The notes beneath the pieces were generated by a model. That model worked only from the letters and a program-made list of their open reading frames with translations. It made no database searches and was not told the origin of the DNA. Shown here piece after piece: positions 20,260-29,674 of a stretch of DNA of 64,000 nucleotides. Within the stretch, counting starts at the first letter, position 1; each line of letters starts with the position of its first letter. This stretch comes from Peteryoungia algae. GTDB lineage: Bacteria; Pseudomonadota; Alphaproteobacteria; Rhizobiales; Rhizobiaceae. Position numbers and translations under genes: made by a program. Location: NCBI RefSeq assembly GCF_030369675.1, contig NZ_CP128477.1, forward strand, positions 2,301,001 through 2,365,000, given 5' to 3'.

Positions 20260-21423
20260 ATGACTGAAATGGACTTCGGGCTTGGCGAAATGGCGGAGGC
20301 GATCCGCGAGACGACCGCGCGTTTCGCGCGCGAGCGCATCGCGCCGATCTCTGCCGAAATCGACGCGCAGGATCGCTTTCCGCGTGAACTCTGGCCAGCC
20401 ATGGGCGCTCTCGGCCTGCATGGCATGACTGTTGCAGAAGAGGATGGCGGTCTCGGGCTTGGCTATCTCGAACACGTTGTTGCCTGCGAGGAAATCAGTC
20501 GCGCCTCAGCCTCGGTCGGCCTGTCCTACGGCGCACACTCCAATCTGTGCATCAACCAGATCGCGCGCTGGGGTTCGACAGAGCAGAAGGCGAAATACCT
20601 GCCCGGACTGATTTCCGGAGACCATGTCGGCAGCCTTGCCATGTCCGAGGCCGGCGCGGGATCCGACGTCGTTTCCATGCGGCTGCGCGCCGACAGGGTC
20701 GAGGGCGGTTTCCGCCTGAACGGCACCAAGTTCTGGATCACCAATGCTCCCTATGCTCAAACGCTCGTAGTCTACGCAAAGACCCAGCCTGAAGCGGGAT
20801 CAAAAGGCATCACGGCCTTCCTCCTCGAGAAGGATTTCCCCGGCTTCTCGATCGGCCAGAAGATCGACAAACTCGGCATGCGCGGTTCGCCCACGGCCGA
20901 ACTTGTTTTCCAGGACTGCTTCGTTCCGGACGAAAACGTCATGGGGCAGCTCAACGGCGGGGTGAAGGTGCTGATGTCCGGCCTCGACTATGAGCGGGTC
21001 GTGCTGTCCGGAATCCAGCTCGGCATCATGCAGGCCTGCCTCGACGTCGTCCTGCCCTATGTCAGGGAACGCCAGCAGTTCGGCCGACCGATCGGAAGCT
21101 TTCAGCTGATGCAGGCCAAGATCGCCGACATGGTCGTGGCGCTCAATTCCGCCCGCGCCTATGTCTATGCCGTGGCGCGCGCCTGCGATGCCGGCCAGAC
21201 GACGCGTCAGGATGCCGCCGGCGCAATCCTTTATGCCTCTGAGAACGCGGTGAAGGTGGCCGAACAGGCGATCCAGGCCCTGGGCGGTGCAGGTTACACG
21301 AAGGATTGGCCCGTCGAGCGCTACTGGCGTGATGCAAAGCTCCTCGATATCGGCGCCGGCACCAACGAGGTGCGCCGCATGCTGATCGGCCGGGAGGTGA
21401 TTGGTGCGGAGGCCATGAGCTGA
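20260..21423 (+). CDS. ivd: Isovaleryl-CoA dehydrogenase
   Basis: Converts isovaleryl-CoA to 3-methylcrotonyl-CoA, the first leucine-specific step. In isovaleryl-CoA dehydrogenases the catalytic base is a glutamate on an earlier helix, and here Glu245 in [11 protein letters not shown] fits, while the usual acyl-CoA dehydrogenase position reads [11 protein letters not shown] without a glutamate. Other marks: [30 protein letters not shown] and [19 protein letters not shown]. 387 residues from ATG 20260 behind GGTGAGGA; a second ATG three codons in is possible. Its stop overlaps the start of the carboxylase beta subunit. Confidence 0.96.
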   Translation: MTEMDFGLGEMAEAIRETTARFARERIAPISAEIDAQDRFPRELWPAMGALGLHGMTVAEEDGGLGLGYLEHVVACEEISRASASVGLSYGAHSNLCINQIARWGSTEQKAKYLPGLISGDHVGSLAMSEAGAGSDVVSMRLRADRVEGGFRLNGTKFWITNAPYAQTLVVYAKTQPEAGSKGITAFLLEKDFPGFSIGQKIDKLGMRGSPTAELVFQDCFVPDENVMGQLNGGVKVLMSGLDYERVVLSGIQLGIMQACLDVVLPYVRERQQFGRPIGSFQLMQAKIADMVVALNSARAYVYAVARACDAGQTTRQDAAGAILYASENAVKVAEQAIQALGGAGYTKDWPVERYWRDAKLLDIGAGTNEVRRMLIGREVIGAEAMS

Positions 21424-23018
21424 TGCCCGTTCTCTCCACTCTGCTCGATCCTGGCAGCGAAAGTTTCAAGGCCAATGCAACACGCAACGCCGCACTTGCC
21501 GAAGAACTGCGGTCGAAGGTGGCAACCGCCGCCTTGGGCGGGGCGGAAAACCATCGCCAGCGTCATGTTGCGCGCGGCAAGCTTCTGCCCCGGGATCGCG
21601 TCCTGCGGCTCCTTGACGCCGGTTCTCCCTTCCTCGATATCGGCCAACTGGCTGCCGGCGGCATGTATGGCGACGAGGCGCCTGGCGCCGGCATGATCAC
21701 CGGCATCGGCCGTGTCTGCGGTCGCGAATGCATGATCATCGCCCATGATCCGACGGTAAAAGGCGGCGCCTATTTCCCGATGACGGTAAAGAAGCACCTG
21801 AGAGCACAGGAAATCGCTTGGGAAAACCGCCTGCCCTGCATCTATCTCGTGGATTCCGGCGGCGCCAACCTGCCGCACCAGGCCGAGGTCTTTCCCGACC
21901 GCGATCATTTCGGTCGGATCTTCTACAATCAGGCGCAGATGTCTGCCGCCGGCATTCCGCAGATCGCCTGCGTCATGGGAAGTTGTACGGCGGGCGGCGC
22001 CTATGTGCCGGCCATGTCCGATGAAACGGTGATCGTCCGCAACCAGGGCACGATCTTTCTCGCCGGCCCACCTTTGGTCAAGGCCGCAACCGGCGAGGTG
22101 ATCTCGGCCGAGGATCTGGGTGGTGCGGAGATCCATGGTCGCAAGTCCGGCCTTGTCGACCATGTCGCCGACAACGATGAACACGCGCTGCTGATCGTGC
22201 GCGACATTGTTGCAACATTGAACCGGCCGAAGAGAGTGGACATCGAGCTTGCCAATCCGCGCCCGCCCCTGTTCGACGCAGACGATCTCTACGGCGTGGT
22301 CCCCCAGGACCTGCGTACACCCTATGATGTGCGCGAGGTGATCGCCCGTCTCGTCGATGGTTCCGAACTGCAGGAGTTCAAGCCGCTTTTTGGTGCGAGC
22401 CTTGTCTGCGGTTTCGCGCATCTCTGGGGCATTCCGATTGCCATCCTTGCCAACAATGGCGTCCTGTTTTCCGAAAGTGCGCTGAAGGGCGCCCATTTCA
22501 TCGAACTCGCCTGCCAGAGACGCATTCCGTTGCTCTTCCTGCAGAACATTTCCGGCTTCATGGTCGGCGGAAAATACGAGGCGGAAGGCATCGCCAAACA
22601 TGGCGCCAAGCTGGTGACAGCGGTCGCAGGCGCGCAAGTGCCGAAGGTCACCGTGCTGATCGGCGGCAGTTTCGGGGCCGGCAATTACGGCATGTGCGGC
22701 CGCGCCTTTCAGCCGCGCTTCCTGTTCTCCTGGCCGAATGCACGCATTTCCGTGATGGGGGGCGAGCAGGCCGCTTCCGTGCTGGCGACCGTCCATCGCG
22801 ACGCCGAAGGATGGACGCCGGAGGAAGCCGAGTCCTTCAAGGCGCCGATCCGTCAGAAATACGAGGACGAAGGCAACCCCTATTACGCCACGGCGCGGAT
22901 GTGGGATGACGGCATCATCGACCCGGCCCAGACCCGCGATGTGCTCGGCCTCGCCTTTTCCGCAACGCTGAACGCCCCGATCCCCGACCGGGCGCAGTTC
23001 GGCATCTTCCGGATGTGA
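21423..23018 (+). CDS. mccB: Methylcrotonyl-CoA carboxylase carboxyltransferase subunit
   Basis: 531-residue biotin-dependent carboxyltransferase (beta) subunit, transferring the carboxyl group from biotin to 3-methylcrotonyl-CoA to give 3-methylglutaconyl-CoA. Two crotonase-like halves are visible: [13 protein letters not shown] and [19 protein letters not shown] N-terminal motifs with [19 protein letters not shown], and the C-terminal [28 protein letters not shown] and [15 protein letters not shown]. The LPHQAEVF segment is typical of the methylcrotonyl rather than propionyl enzyme. The start overlaps the preceding stop by one base (TGATG). Confidence 0.96.
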   Translation: MPVLSTLLDPGSESFKANATRNAALAEELRSKVATAALGGAENHRQRHVARGKLLPRDRVLRLLDAGSPFLDIGQLAAGGMYGDEAPGAGMITGIGRVCGRECMIIAHDPTVKGGAYFPMTVKKHLRAQEIAWENRLPCIYLVDSGGANLPHQAEVFPDRDHFGRIFYNQAQMSAAGIPQIACVMGSCTAGGAYVPAMSDETVIVRNQGTIFLAGPPLVKAATGEVISAEDLGGAEIHGRKSGLVDHVADNDEHALLIVRDIVATLNRPKRVDIELANPRPPLFDADDLYGVVPQDLRTPYDVREVIARLVDGSELQEFKPLFGASLVCGFAHLWGIPIAILANNGVLFSESALKGAHFIELACQRRIPLLFLQNISGFMVGGKYEAEGIAKHGAKLVTAVAGAQVPKVTVLIGGSFGAGNYGMCGRAFQPRFLFSWPNARISVMGGEQAASVLATVHRDAEGWTPEEAESFKAPIRQKYEDEGNPYYATARMWDDGIIDPAQTRDVLGLAFSATLNAPIPDRAQFGIFRM

Positions 23019-23025
23019 GGCGAAG

Positions 23026-24882
23026 ATGATCGAAAGTCTCTTGATTGCCAATCGCGGTGAAATCGCCCGGCGGATCATTCGCACGGCCAAATGGCTTGGC
23101 ATCCGGACGATCGCCGTCCATTCGGATGCGGATGCCGGCATGGCCTTCGTGCGCGAGGCCGATGAGGCTCTGCCGATCGGTCCGGCGCCGGCACGCGACA
23201 GCTACCTGCGGCAGGATCGCATCCTCGAAGCCGCGAGGAGGAGTGGAGCAAGGGCAATCCATCCCGGTTATGGCTTCCTGTCGGAAAATGCCGAGTTTGC
23301 CGAAGCCGTGATGGCCGAAGGTCTCGTCTGGGTCGGGGCGCCGCCCGCTGCCATCAGGGCCATGGGCCTGAAACATGCTGCAAAACAACGGATGATCGCG
23401 GCGGGCGTGCCGGTCACACCGGGTTATCTTGGTGACGACCAGAGCCCGGAACGACTGCAGCGCGAGGCCGATGCCATCGGTTATCCGGTGCTGGTCAAGG
23501 CGGTGGCCGGCGGTGGCGGCAAGGGCATGCGCCGCGTCGAGCGGTCGGCGGACTTTGCGGTGGCACTCGCCAGTTGCCGGCGCGAGGCGTCGTCATCCTT
23601 CGGCGATGACCGCGTGCTGATCGAGAAATATATCCTCTCGCCGCGTCATATCGAGGTACAGGTTTTCGGCGACAGCAAGGGCCAAGTCGTACATCTCTTT
23701 GAACGCGATTGCTCGCTGCAACGCCGTCACCAGAAGGTGATCGAAGAAGCACCGGCGCCCGGCATGGATGCCCTGACCCGGGATGCGGTTTGCCAGGCGG
23801 CCGTGAAGGCAGCACGTGCGGTAAACTATATCGGCGCTGGCACGATCGAGTTCATCGCCGATGCCTCTGAGGGCCTGCGCGCGGACCGCATCTGGTTCAT
23901 GGAAATGAACACACGTCTCCAGGTCGAGCATCCCGTGACCGAGGCGATCACCGGACAGGATCTGGTGGAGTGGCAATTGCGCATTGCGTCAGGCGAGCCT
24001 CTGCCATTGGCTCAGGATCAACTTTCCATCACCGGCTGGGCCATGGAAGCGCGGCTCTATGCGGAAAATCCCGCAACCGGCTTCCTGCCGTCGATAGGCC
24101 GGCTCGACCATCTGCGCCTGCCGGACACGCTGAGGATCGACAGCGGCGTCGAAGAGGGAGATGAAGTGACCCCGCATTACGATCCGATGCTGGCCAAACT
24201 CATCAGCCACGGCGCAAGCCGGCAAGAGACGGTCCATAAGCTTTGCGACGGCGTGAGGAAGGTCGAGATCTGGCCGGTGCATAGCAATGCCGGTTTCCTC
24301 GTGCGCGCGCTCGCTCATCCCGACTTCCTCGCTGGCGCCGTCGACACAGGCTTTATCGAGCGACATGCCAAAGACCTCGTGCCACCGGGCAAACCGGCTG
24401 AAGCGGTTTTGCAGGCCGCAGCGACGGCCCTTTTGCAGAAGCGCTCGCCGGATGTCTGGGCCATGCTGGCTGGATTTCGTCTCAATGCCGAAATTGACCG
24501 ACGGGTTGCCGTCGACGTGGGAAAATGGCCCTATCTGGTTCAGGTCAATCCGGCACAGGCGACCGTCCGAACGGAAAACGGCGTCCTCTTCCATGATGGC
24601 GAGGCCTGGGAGTTCGCGGCACCGCGCGCGGGACATAGTGGCTATGGATCCGGCTCAGGCGACGGTGCCATCGTCGCGCCGATGCCGGGCATCATCATCG
24701 CCGTTTCCGTTGCCGAGGGAGACGTGGTCAAACGCGGTCAACCGCTGATCGCCATCGAGGCCATGAAAATGGAGCAGGTGCTGCAAGCGCCTTTCGACGG
24801 CACCGTGGCTGAATTGAAAGCCTGCCTGGGCAGTCAGGTGGTCGAGGGCAGCCTGCTCGTCAGGATCGAGGGAGAGGGATGA
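23026..24882 (+). CDS. mccA: Methylcrotonyl-CoA carboxylase biotin-carboxylase subunit
   Basis: 618-residue alpha subunit. Biotin carboxylase domain at the N-terminus (LLIANRGEIARRIIR, IHPGYGFLSENAEFAE), ATP-grasp part (VKAVAGGGGKGMRRVE, FERDCSLQRRHQKVIEEAP, MEMNTRLQVEHPVTE), a joining region, and a C-terminal biotinyl domain with Lys581 in EAMKMEQV. It loads CO2 onto biotin with ATP. It is slightly shorter than many homologues (around 660), the shortage being in the joining region. Its last four bases (ATGA) overlap the start of the MaoC-type gene. Confidence 0.96.
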   Translation: MIESLLIANRGEIARRIIRTAKWLGIRTIAVHSDADAGMAFVREADEALPIGPAPARDSYLRQDRILEAARRSGARAIHPGYGFLSENAEFAEAVMAEGLVWVGAPPAAIRAMGLKHAAKQRMIAAGVPVTPGYLGDDQSPERLQREADAIGYPVLVKAVAGGGGKGMRRVERSADFAVALASCRREASSSFGDDRVLIEKYILSPRHIEVQVFGDSKGQVVHLFERDCSLQRRHQKVIEEAPAPGMDALTRDAVCQAAVKAARAVNYIGAGTIEFIADASEGLRADRIWFMEMNTRLQVEHPVTEAITGQDLVEWQLRIASGEPLPLAQDQLSITGWAMEARLYAENPATGFLPSIGRLDHLRLPDTLRIDSGVEEGDEVTPHYDPMLAKLISHGASRQETVHKLCDGVRKVEIWPVHSNAGFLVRALAHPDFLAGAVDTGFIERHAKDLVPPGKPAEAVLQAAATALLQKRSPDVWAMLAGFRLNAEIDRRVAVDVGKWPYLVQVNPAQATVRTENGVLFHDGEAWEFAAPRAGHSGYGSGSGDGAIVAPMPGIIIAVSVAEGDVVKRGQPLIAIEAMKMEQVLQAPFDGTVAELKACLGSQVVEGSLLVRIEGEG

Positions 24883-25334
24883 TGGCCGGACGCTATTTTG
24901 ACGACTGGACAGTCGGTGACAGGATCTCTCACGAGATCCGGCGTACGGTGACCGAAACGGACAACCTGCTGTTCACCCTGATGACCCATAATCCGCAACC
25001 GCTGCATCTCGATGTCGAAGCGGCGAAGGCGAGCGAATTCGGCCAGATCCTCGTCAATGGCACCTTCACCTTTTCGCTGATGGTCGGCCTGTCCGTGGGT
25101 GATACAACGCTCGGCACGCTGGTCGCCAACCTCGGCTATGACAAGCTCGTCATGCCGAAACCCGTCTTCATCGGCGACACGATGCGGGCCGAAACCGAGA
25201 TTGCCGACCTTAGAGAAAGTCGATCGCGCCCGACCGCCGGCATCGTCACCTTCCGCCATGAACTCTTCAACCAGCGCAACGAAGTGATCTGCCAGTGCCT
25301 GCGCTCCGCACTCGTCTCACGGAGACCGCAATGA
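24879..25334 (+). CDS. MaoC-type enoyl-CoA hydratase
   Basis: A single hot-dog-fold MaoC domain of 151 residues (FDDWTVGDRISHEI, THNPQPLHLDVEAA, GQILVNGTFTFSLMVG, PVFIGDTMRAETEI). It overlaps the carboxylase alpha gene by four bases and the CitE-like gene by four bases, so translation is coupled. In this position the leucine pathway needs a hydratase for 3-methylglutaconyl-CoA. The usual crotonase-type LiuC is absent here, and the same gene pair (MaoC plus CitE) stands in the M. tuberculosis Rv2498c-Rv2499c leucine operon. I infer that it hydrates 3-methylglutaconyl-CoA, possibly also itaconyl- or mesaconyl-CoA. Confidence 0.85.
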   Translation: MMAGRYFDDWTVGDRISHEIRRTVTETDNLLFTLMTHNPQPLHLDVEAAKASEFGQILVNGTFTFSLMVGLSVGDTTLGTLVANLGYDKLVMPKPVFIGDTMRAETEIADLRESRSRPTAGIVTFRHELFNQRNEVICQCLRSALVSRRPQ

Positions 25335-26176
25335 GGCTGCGCTCGCTGCTCTTCGTGCCCGGTGACAGGCCCGACCGAATGGAGAAGGCACTCGGCTACG
25401 GCGCCGATGCCCTGATCCTAGACCTCGAGGACTCCGTGACACTTGACGCCAAGCCTGCGGCACGAGTGGCGACGGCCGATTTTCTGAGAAAGGCCAAAGG
25501 TAAGATCCGGCTCTTCGTCCGCGTCAATCCGCTTCAGGGCGACCTCCTGGACGCCGATCTCTCCGCGATCCTTGACGCCAAGCCGGAGGGGCTCGTGCTG
25601 CCAAAGGCAGAGGGAGCATCAAGCGTTGAAGCCCTCATCGCAAAAGCACCCGGCATTCCGGTCCTGCCGATTGCGACGGAGACCCCGGCCGCGATCTTCC
25701 AGTTGGGATCCTATCCATCGGTCAAGGCCTGCCTTCTTGGCCTGACCTGGGGCGCCGAAGACCTTCCCGCCGCCATCGGCGCGCTTGGCGCGCGCGACGA
25801 GACGGGTCGCTATACCGCACCTTACGAACTGGCACGCTCTCTCACCTTGTTGAGCGCCCATGCGAGCGGCGTCGCAGCGATCGAGACCGTGTATCCAGAC
25901 ATCTCCGACGAAGAAGGCCTGGCAGCCCATGCGAGACGTGCGCGCTTTGACGGCTTCAGCGGCATCATGGCGATCCACCCCACGCAGATCCCTCTGATAA
26001 ACCAGGCATTTACGCCGACACTGGAAGAATTGGCCGAGGCGCAGGCGATTATCGACGCTTTTGAGGCCAATCCCGGCAAGGGAGCACTGACATTCGCCGG
26101 CCGCATGATCGATGCCCCCCATCTGAAGGCAGCACAGCGCTTGCTCGGCCTTGCCGACGATCCATCCAAAGGCTGA
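25331..26176 (+). CDS. CitE-like CoA-ester lyase (HpcH/HpaI family)
   Basis: 281-residue TIM-barrel lyase of the citrate-lyase-beta type: SLLFVPGDRPDRM, LILDLEDSVTLDAKPAAR, RLFVRVNP, LVLPKAEG, the metal-binding glutamate in IATETPAA and aspartate in TWGAEDLP, and IMAIHPTQIPLINQAF. It has no biotin or citrate lyase partners, so it acts alone on a CoA ester. At the end of a leucine operon without a classical HMG-CoA lyase, the likely reaction is cleavage of 3-hydroxy-3-methylglutaryl-CoA to acetyl-CoA and acetoacetate. M. tuberculosis Rv2498c, also CitE-like, does this with the (R) isomer. Malyl- or citramalyl-CoA are alternative substrates. ATG 25331 overlaps the preceding stop (ATGA). Confidence 0.87.
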   Translation: MRLRSLLFVPGDRPDRMEKALGYGADALILDLEDSVTLDAKPAARVATADFLRKAKGKIRLFVRVNPLQGDLLDADLSAILDAKPEGLVLPKAEGASSVEALIAKAPGIPVLPIATETPAAIFQLGSYPSVKACLLGLTWGAEDLPAAIGALGARDETGRYTAPYELARSLTLLSAHASGVAAIETVYPDISDEEGLAAHARRARFDGFSGIMAIHPTQIPLINQAFTPTLEELAEAQAIIDAFEANPGKGALTFAGRMIDAPHLKAAQRLLGLADDPSKG

Positions 26177-26181
26177 TCGGC

Positions 26182-26457
26182 ATGACAGCCCTATACGGCC
26201 CAGCAGCTCAGGGGCCGAGATTCGCACCGCTGAAGGTAAGGGATCGACGGTTTCTCACTGCGGCAGGCAACGATCTGATGGCGCGCATTGCATCCGGTGA
26301 GATTGACACGGAAGAGAAACGCCAACAGCTTCTCGATCGCTACTGTGAGGAGATTAAAGTCAATATTTGGAATGACTGGTCGCGGGGCCTGAGTGTACGG
26401 AGTCCTAATCTTGTGCTCGAACCTCTGTTTTCACGATACGACCGTCCTCCAGCGTGA
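26182..26457 (+). CDS. Small hypothetical protein, possibly a remnant
   Basis: A 91-codon frame six bases after the CitE-like gene. I do not recognise the family. Residues around 30-55 (NDLMARIASGEIDTEEKRQ) match a stretch near the rRNA operon at 61494-61578, which is broken by a one-base shift. The last 17 codons run antisense into the DevA-like gene, so the natural C-terminus may have been replaced. It could be a real short protein translated with the leucine operon, or a decayed repeat. Confidence 0.4.
   Translation: MTALYGPAAQGPRFAPLKVRDRRFLTAAGNDLMARIASGEIDTEEKRQQLLDRYCEEIKVNIWNDWSRGLSVRSPNLVLEPLFSRYDRPPA
26269..26352 (+). repeat. Short dispersed repeat, copy 1
   Basis: About 84 bases starting AACGATCTGATGGCGCGCAT are closely similar to 61494-61578. 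Here the repeat reads through in one frame (NDLMARIASG, EIDTEEKRQ). In the other copy an extra T breaks the frame after the GG of CATCCGG. The palindrome present in the second copy is imperfect here. Confidence 0.65.
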
Positions 26458-27106
26458 GGATACGGTCAGCACGATCGAGGATGCGATTGTCGTGGGTAAC
26501 GAGCAATGTTGTCGTACCCCGGGCCTTACCCAAGCGTTTGAGAAGATCGACGACCTCTGACGCACTGTCTTTGTCCAGCGCGGCAGTGGGCTCGTCTGCC
26601 AGCACCAGCGCCGGGCTGGAGACAAGGGCGCGGGCAACGGCGACGCGCTGCTTCTGGCCGCCTGACAGGTTCGCGGGCAGATAGGTGGTACGGTCGGTCA
26701 AGCCGACCAGCCCAAGCGCATGCTCAGCCGCGCTCTGCGCCACCCGATCGGCCACTTGACCATGCACCTGCACCCCCATCATGACGTTCTGCACCGCAGT
26801 CAGGCTTTCATGCAGATTATGGGCCTGGAATATGAAGCCCAGGCGGCGGCGCAGACTGACAAGCTGCGCCTGCGATGCGCCGTTCAACTCGCTTCCCAGA
26901 AGCCGCACAGATCCATCCTGTACGGCTCGAAGACAGCCGACAAGCGTGAGGACAGTCGTCTTGCCAGACCCGGAAGGCCCCATCAGCACGGTGAAGCTGC
27001 CGCGTTTCAGCATCAGATTCACGTCAAACAGCGCCTGTTTGCGGACGTCGCCACTGCCAAACCAATGATTCAATCCGCGCACATCGACAATTGTCTCGCT
27101 GTCCAT
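26405..27106 (-). CDS. devA: DevA-type ABC exporter ATPase
   Basis: 233-residue ABC ATPase of the MacB/LolD/DevA class: Walker A GPSGSGKTT, Q-loop FIFQAHNLHESLTA, signature LSGGQKQRVAVARAL, Walker B LVLADEPTAALD and H-loop LLVTHD. The motif FQAHNLHESLTA is characteristic of DevA-like proteins. It is the last gene of an operon with a DevC-like permease and an HlyD-like adaptor, giving a tripartite exporter. In cyanobacteria DevBCA exports glycolipids; the substrate here is unknown. ATG 27106 follows AGGAGG. Confidence 0.92.
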   Translation of the reverse strand: MDSETIVDVRGLNHWFGSGDVRKQALFDVNLMLKRGSFTVLMGPSGSGKTTVLTLVGCLRAVQDGSVRLLGSELNGASQAQLVSLRRRLGFIFQAHNLHESLTAVQNVMMGVQVHGQVADRVAQSAAEHALGLVGLTDRTTYLPANLSGGQKQRVAVARALVSSPALVLADEPTAALDKDSASEVVDLLKRLGKARGTTTLLVTHDNRILDRADRILTLEDGRIVKTEVRAQD

Positions 27107-27115
27107 TGCAGCCTC

Positions 27116-28288
27116 CTAGAAGAGATCGGCAGGGTCGGCAGCGCCAAGCCGACGGGTCGCAATGGCGCCGGACAGGGCGGAAAAGATGATGGTGCCGAGA
27201 AAAACGGTCACTGCCATCGAAGGTGTCATTCCCAAGGGCAGGGTCGTGATCTTCCCCATGAGCGTCAGGATGGTCGTCCCGACAACAAGTCCTGGAATGA
27301 AACCCATGATCCCGAGCACCAGCGCTTCTTCGAAGACGATACCGAGGAAGAAGTGGGGGCCGTAGCCCATGGCCTTGAAGGTTGCGTATTCGCGCAGGTG
27401 GTCGGCCACATCGGTGGACAGCACCTGATAGACGATAACGATGCCGACGAGAACGCCGATCAACACGCCGAATCCGAAGATGATACCCGTGGGCCGTTTT
27501 GTCTGCTGATAGCGCAGATCCTCCTGCGCTGCCTCTTGATAGCTGCGGATGCGAAGGGACGGGTCGGAAATCAGCGTTTTCAGGCGCGCGATCACACTCT
27601 CTGTCTCAGCGCCGGGGCGCAGACGCAAAAGAACATGGTCGGGTGCGGAGGAACTGCGCGTCGGGTATAGCGACAGGAATGTCTGATCCGAAACCAGCAT
27701 ATAGCCATCACCACCGAAACCGCCGCCGCCGGCGAATGTGGCATAGGCGGTGATTGTGCGGCCTTGCGTCTCAAAGGAGAGCGGCGTTTGCGGACGGATT
27801 GAAGCAGCTTCCTCCTTGGCCAGACCACGGGCGAGCCGATCGAGCAATGCCGCGTTTTGCACCCGCAGGAGATTGAGATCGCCGGCTATATCCCTGGACA
27901 GAAACCCGGTCTTGACCGGATCCACACCGAAGGTCGTCAGACTGATATCCTTCTCGCCGCGATCCCAGGGAACATTGGCGATGAACAGACCCATGCCATC
28001 GGATACATCCGGATCCCCCATCGCCTGCAGCAACCACTGCCGAGCCACATTGCCCCCGTCGGTCAAGGTGCTCGCATCGCTGGCCGAGATCATGATATCC
28101 GCCTGGAAGAAGTCATAGGGACGCAAGGTTGCGGCCCCCATCGAATTCATGATCCCAAGCTGGACGAAGACCAGAACATTGGCAAAGGCCACCCCGGCGA
28201 GTGCCGCGGCGAAACGAGTGCGGCTGTGGGTCAGTTGCAACCAGCCGATGGGCAGCCGCCCGAACAGGCGTTGCAGCAGGTAGCTCAT
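27116..28288 (-). CDS. devC: DevC-type ABC exporter permease
   Basis: 390-residue MacB/FtsX-type permease. It begins LPIGWLQLTHSRTRFAAALAG, followed by the first membrane helix, a large periplasmic domain (about 60-260) with DVSDGMGLFIANVPW and TTFGVDPVKTGF, then three C-terminal helices (GIIFGFGVLIGVLVGIVIVY, FFLGIVFEEALVLGIMGF, MAVTVFLGTIIFSALSG). This layout matches DevC proteins. Its start overlaps the adaptor stop by four bases, and the ATPase gene follows nine bases after its stop. Confidence 0.92.
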   Translation of the reverse strand: MSYLLQRLFGRLPIGWLQLTHSRTRFAAALAGVAFANVLVFVQLGIMNSMGAATLRPYDFFQADIMISASDASTLTDGGNVARQWLLQAMGDPDVSDGMGLFIANVPWDRGEKDISLTTFGVDPVKTGFLSRDIAGDLNLLRVQNAALLDRLARGLAKEEAASIRPQTPLSFETQGRTITAYATFAGGGGFGGDGYMLVSDQTFLSLYPTRSSSAPDHVLLRLRPGAETESVIARLKTLISDPSLRIRSYQEAAQEDLRYQQTKRPTGIIFGFGVLIGVLVGIVIVYQVLSTDVADHLREYATFKAMGYGPHFFLGIVFEEALVLGIMGFIPGLVVGTTILTLMGKITTLPLGMTPSMAVTVFLGTIIFSALSGAIATRRLGAADPADLF

Positions 28289-29499
28289 GGAATGGCCCGT
28301 CCCGTGGTATCAATGCGGGCGATGACCTCGAGATTGGTGAAGCGTGCGGCGACATCCGAGGAGGCTTTGTCCAGCACCACCAGGACCTGGATGACGCGCG
28401 CGTCCTTGTTTTCCGCTGCATCGTCTGAAATCAGGCCCTGCCGCCCCACCGTCAGCCCGATCCGGTCCACCCGGCCTTGCAGCGTGGCGCCAAAAGCGGG
28501 GGTTACCAGTTCCACCGGCTGGCCAACCATGACGGCACTGATGCGATCCTGCCAGACCTCGACCTCGGCCATCATCTGATCCGTATCTCCCATATCCATG
28601 ATTCCGTCGGTGGGAGGTCGCTGTCCGGGCGTGACATGGATGTCGAGGATCGTTCCCGTGATGGGCGCCACCACCTCGGCGCGTGCAAGGTCGAGACGAG
28701 CACGGGCCAACTCAGATTGGGCTGCATCGACATTGCGTCGCGCGACGATCACATCGGGCTGTTCGTCCAGCGTGACTGAAGCATAGCGCGTCAGCGTTGC
28801 CTCTGCGCGGACAACGGAAAGTCTCGCGTCTTCTGCCGCAGCCCGGGCCGCATCGAGTGCCGCCTGTGTGCTGACGGCGTTCGAAGCAAGCGCCTCCGTT
28901 CGTGCCAGGGCCGATGCAGCTTCGGCAGCCGTAGATATGGCTTGATCGAGTGCGGCTTGTGCTTCGTTGCGGCTTGCCTCGACCGCCGCCCGCGTCTGGA
29001 TGAGGGTTGCTTCTCGCACGGCGAGGTTTGCCTCTGCGGTGAGCACGGCACCGGCAAGCGCCGTGTGATTGTCGAGCCTCGCCAGCAAGGAGCCTTTCTC
29101 CGCCCGGTCGCCCACGGAAACGAGAATCTCCGCAATGCGCGCATCGCCAGCCCCATAGGGTGCTGCGACGACCGAAACGTCGCCACGCGGCATCACCCGC
29201 GCCAATCCCACCACGTCAGATGGCAGCATGGTTTCTGCCATCTTGGGCGGCAACTCGATGTCAGGCGGCAGCGCAATCGGCGCATCCGAGCCACCGCCGG
29301 GCTGAAGCCCCGTCAGCGCGTAAAACTTCTGCAAGCCTGTCGGTTGGAAATACATTCCCAGCACCGCACCTGAGAACATGAAAACGGGGACCAGCAGCAC
29401 GAGCAGGTACCGCTTGCGAAACCAGCTGCGCTGCCGAGGTGATTTTGGCTCCGACAGATTCAGATTGATCGGGAGGCTTTTCTCATCAGTCGCTGACAT
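28285..29499 (-). CDS. devB: DevB-type periplasmic adaptor (HlyD family)
   Basis: 404-residue membrane fusion protein. One N-terminal membrane anchor (YLLVLLVPVFMFSGAVLGMYF, about residues 31-50), a lipoyl/barrel half (VVAAPYGAGDARIAEILVSVG), a long alanine-rich coiled hairpin (about 150-250) and the returning barrel half (VVAPITGTILDIHVTPGQ). It would bridge the DevC permease to an outer-membrane TolC-like channel, which is not encoded here. First gene of the devBCA operon, starting ATG 29499. Confidence 0.9.
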   Translation of the reverse strand: MSATDEKSLPINLNLSEPKSPRQRSWFRKRYLLVLLVPVFMFSGAVLGMYFQPTGLQKFYALTGLQPGGGSDAPIALPPDIELPPKMAETMLPSDVVGLARVMPRGDVSVVAAPYGAGDARIAEILVSVGDRAEKGSLLARLDNHTALAGAVLTAEANLAVREATLIQTRAAVEASRNEAQAALDQAISTAAEAASALARTEALASNAVSTQAALDAARAAAEDARLSVVRAEATLTRYASVTLDEQPDVIVARRNVDAAQSELARARLDLARAEVVAPITGTILDIHVTPGQRPPTDGIMDMGDTDQMMAEVEVWQDRISAVMVGQPVELVTPAFGATLQGRVDRIGLTVGRQGLISDDAAENKDARVIQVLVVLDKASSDVAARFTNLEVIARIDTTGRAIP

Positions 29500-29615
29500 T
29501 GCAGTTCACTCGTTCCTGTCGATCTTTGAATGCGAGGTTGACCCTTCGTCCCGGTCCTACCAACTGGCAAGGATGCCTCGGCGGCAACCAAGCTGCAACA
29601 GATTACATATCACAG

Positions 29616-29627
29616 AACATATATGTT
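29616..29627. promoter_or_regulatory. Perfect AT-rich palindrome
   Basis: AACATATATGTT is a perfect 12-base palindrome in an AT-rich patch, between devB and the persulfide dioxygenase operon. AT-rich dyads of this kind are bound by ArsR-family repressors, such as BigR, which in Agrobacterium controls a blh operon. No ArsR-type gene is present in this window, so the assignment is inference. Confidence 0.4.
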
Positions 29628-29674
29628 ATTGTTTGTTACAGTGCATTCGTGAGCCTGACCAGACTCCAAGCGGA

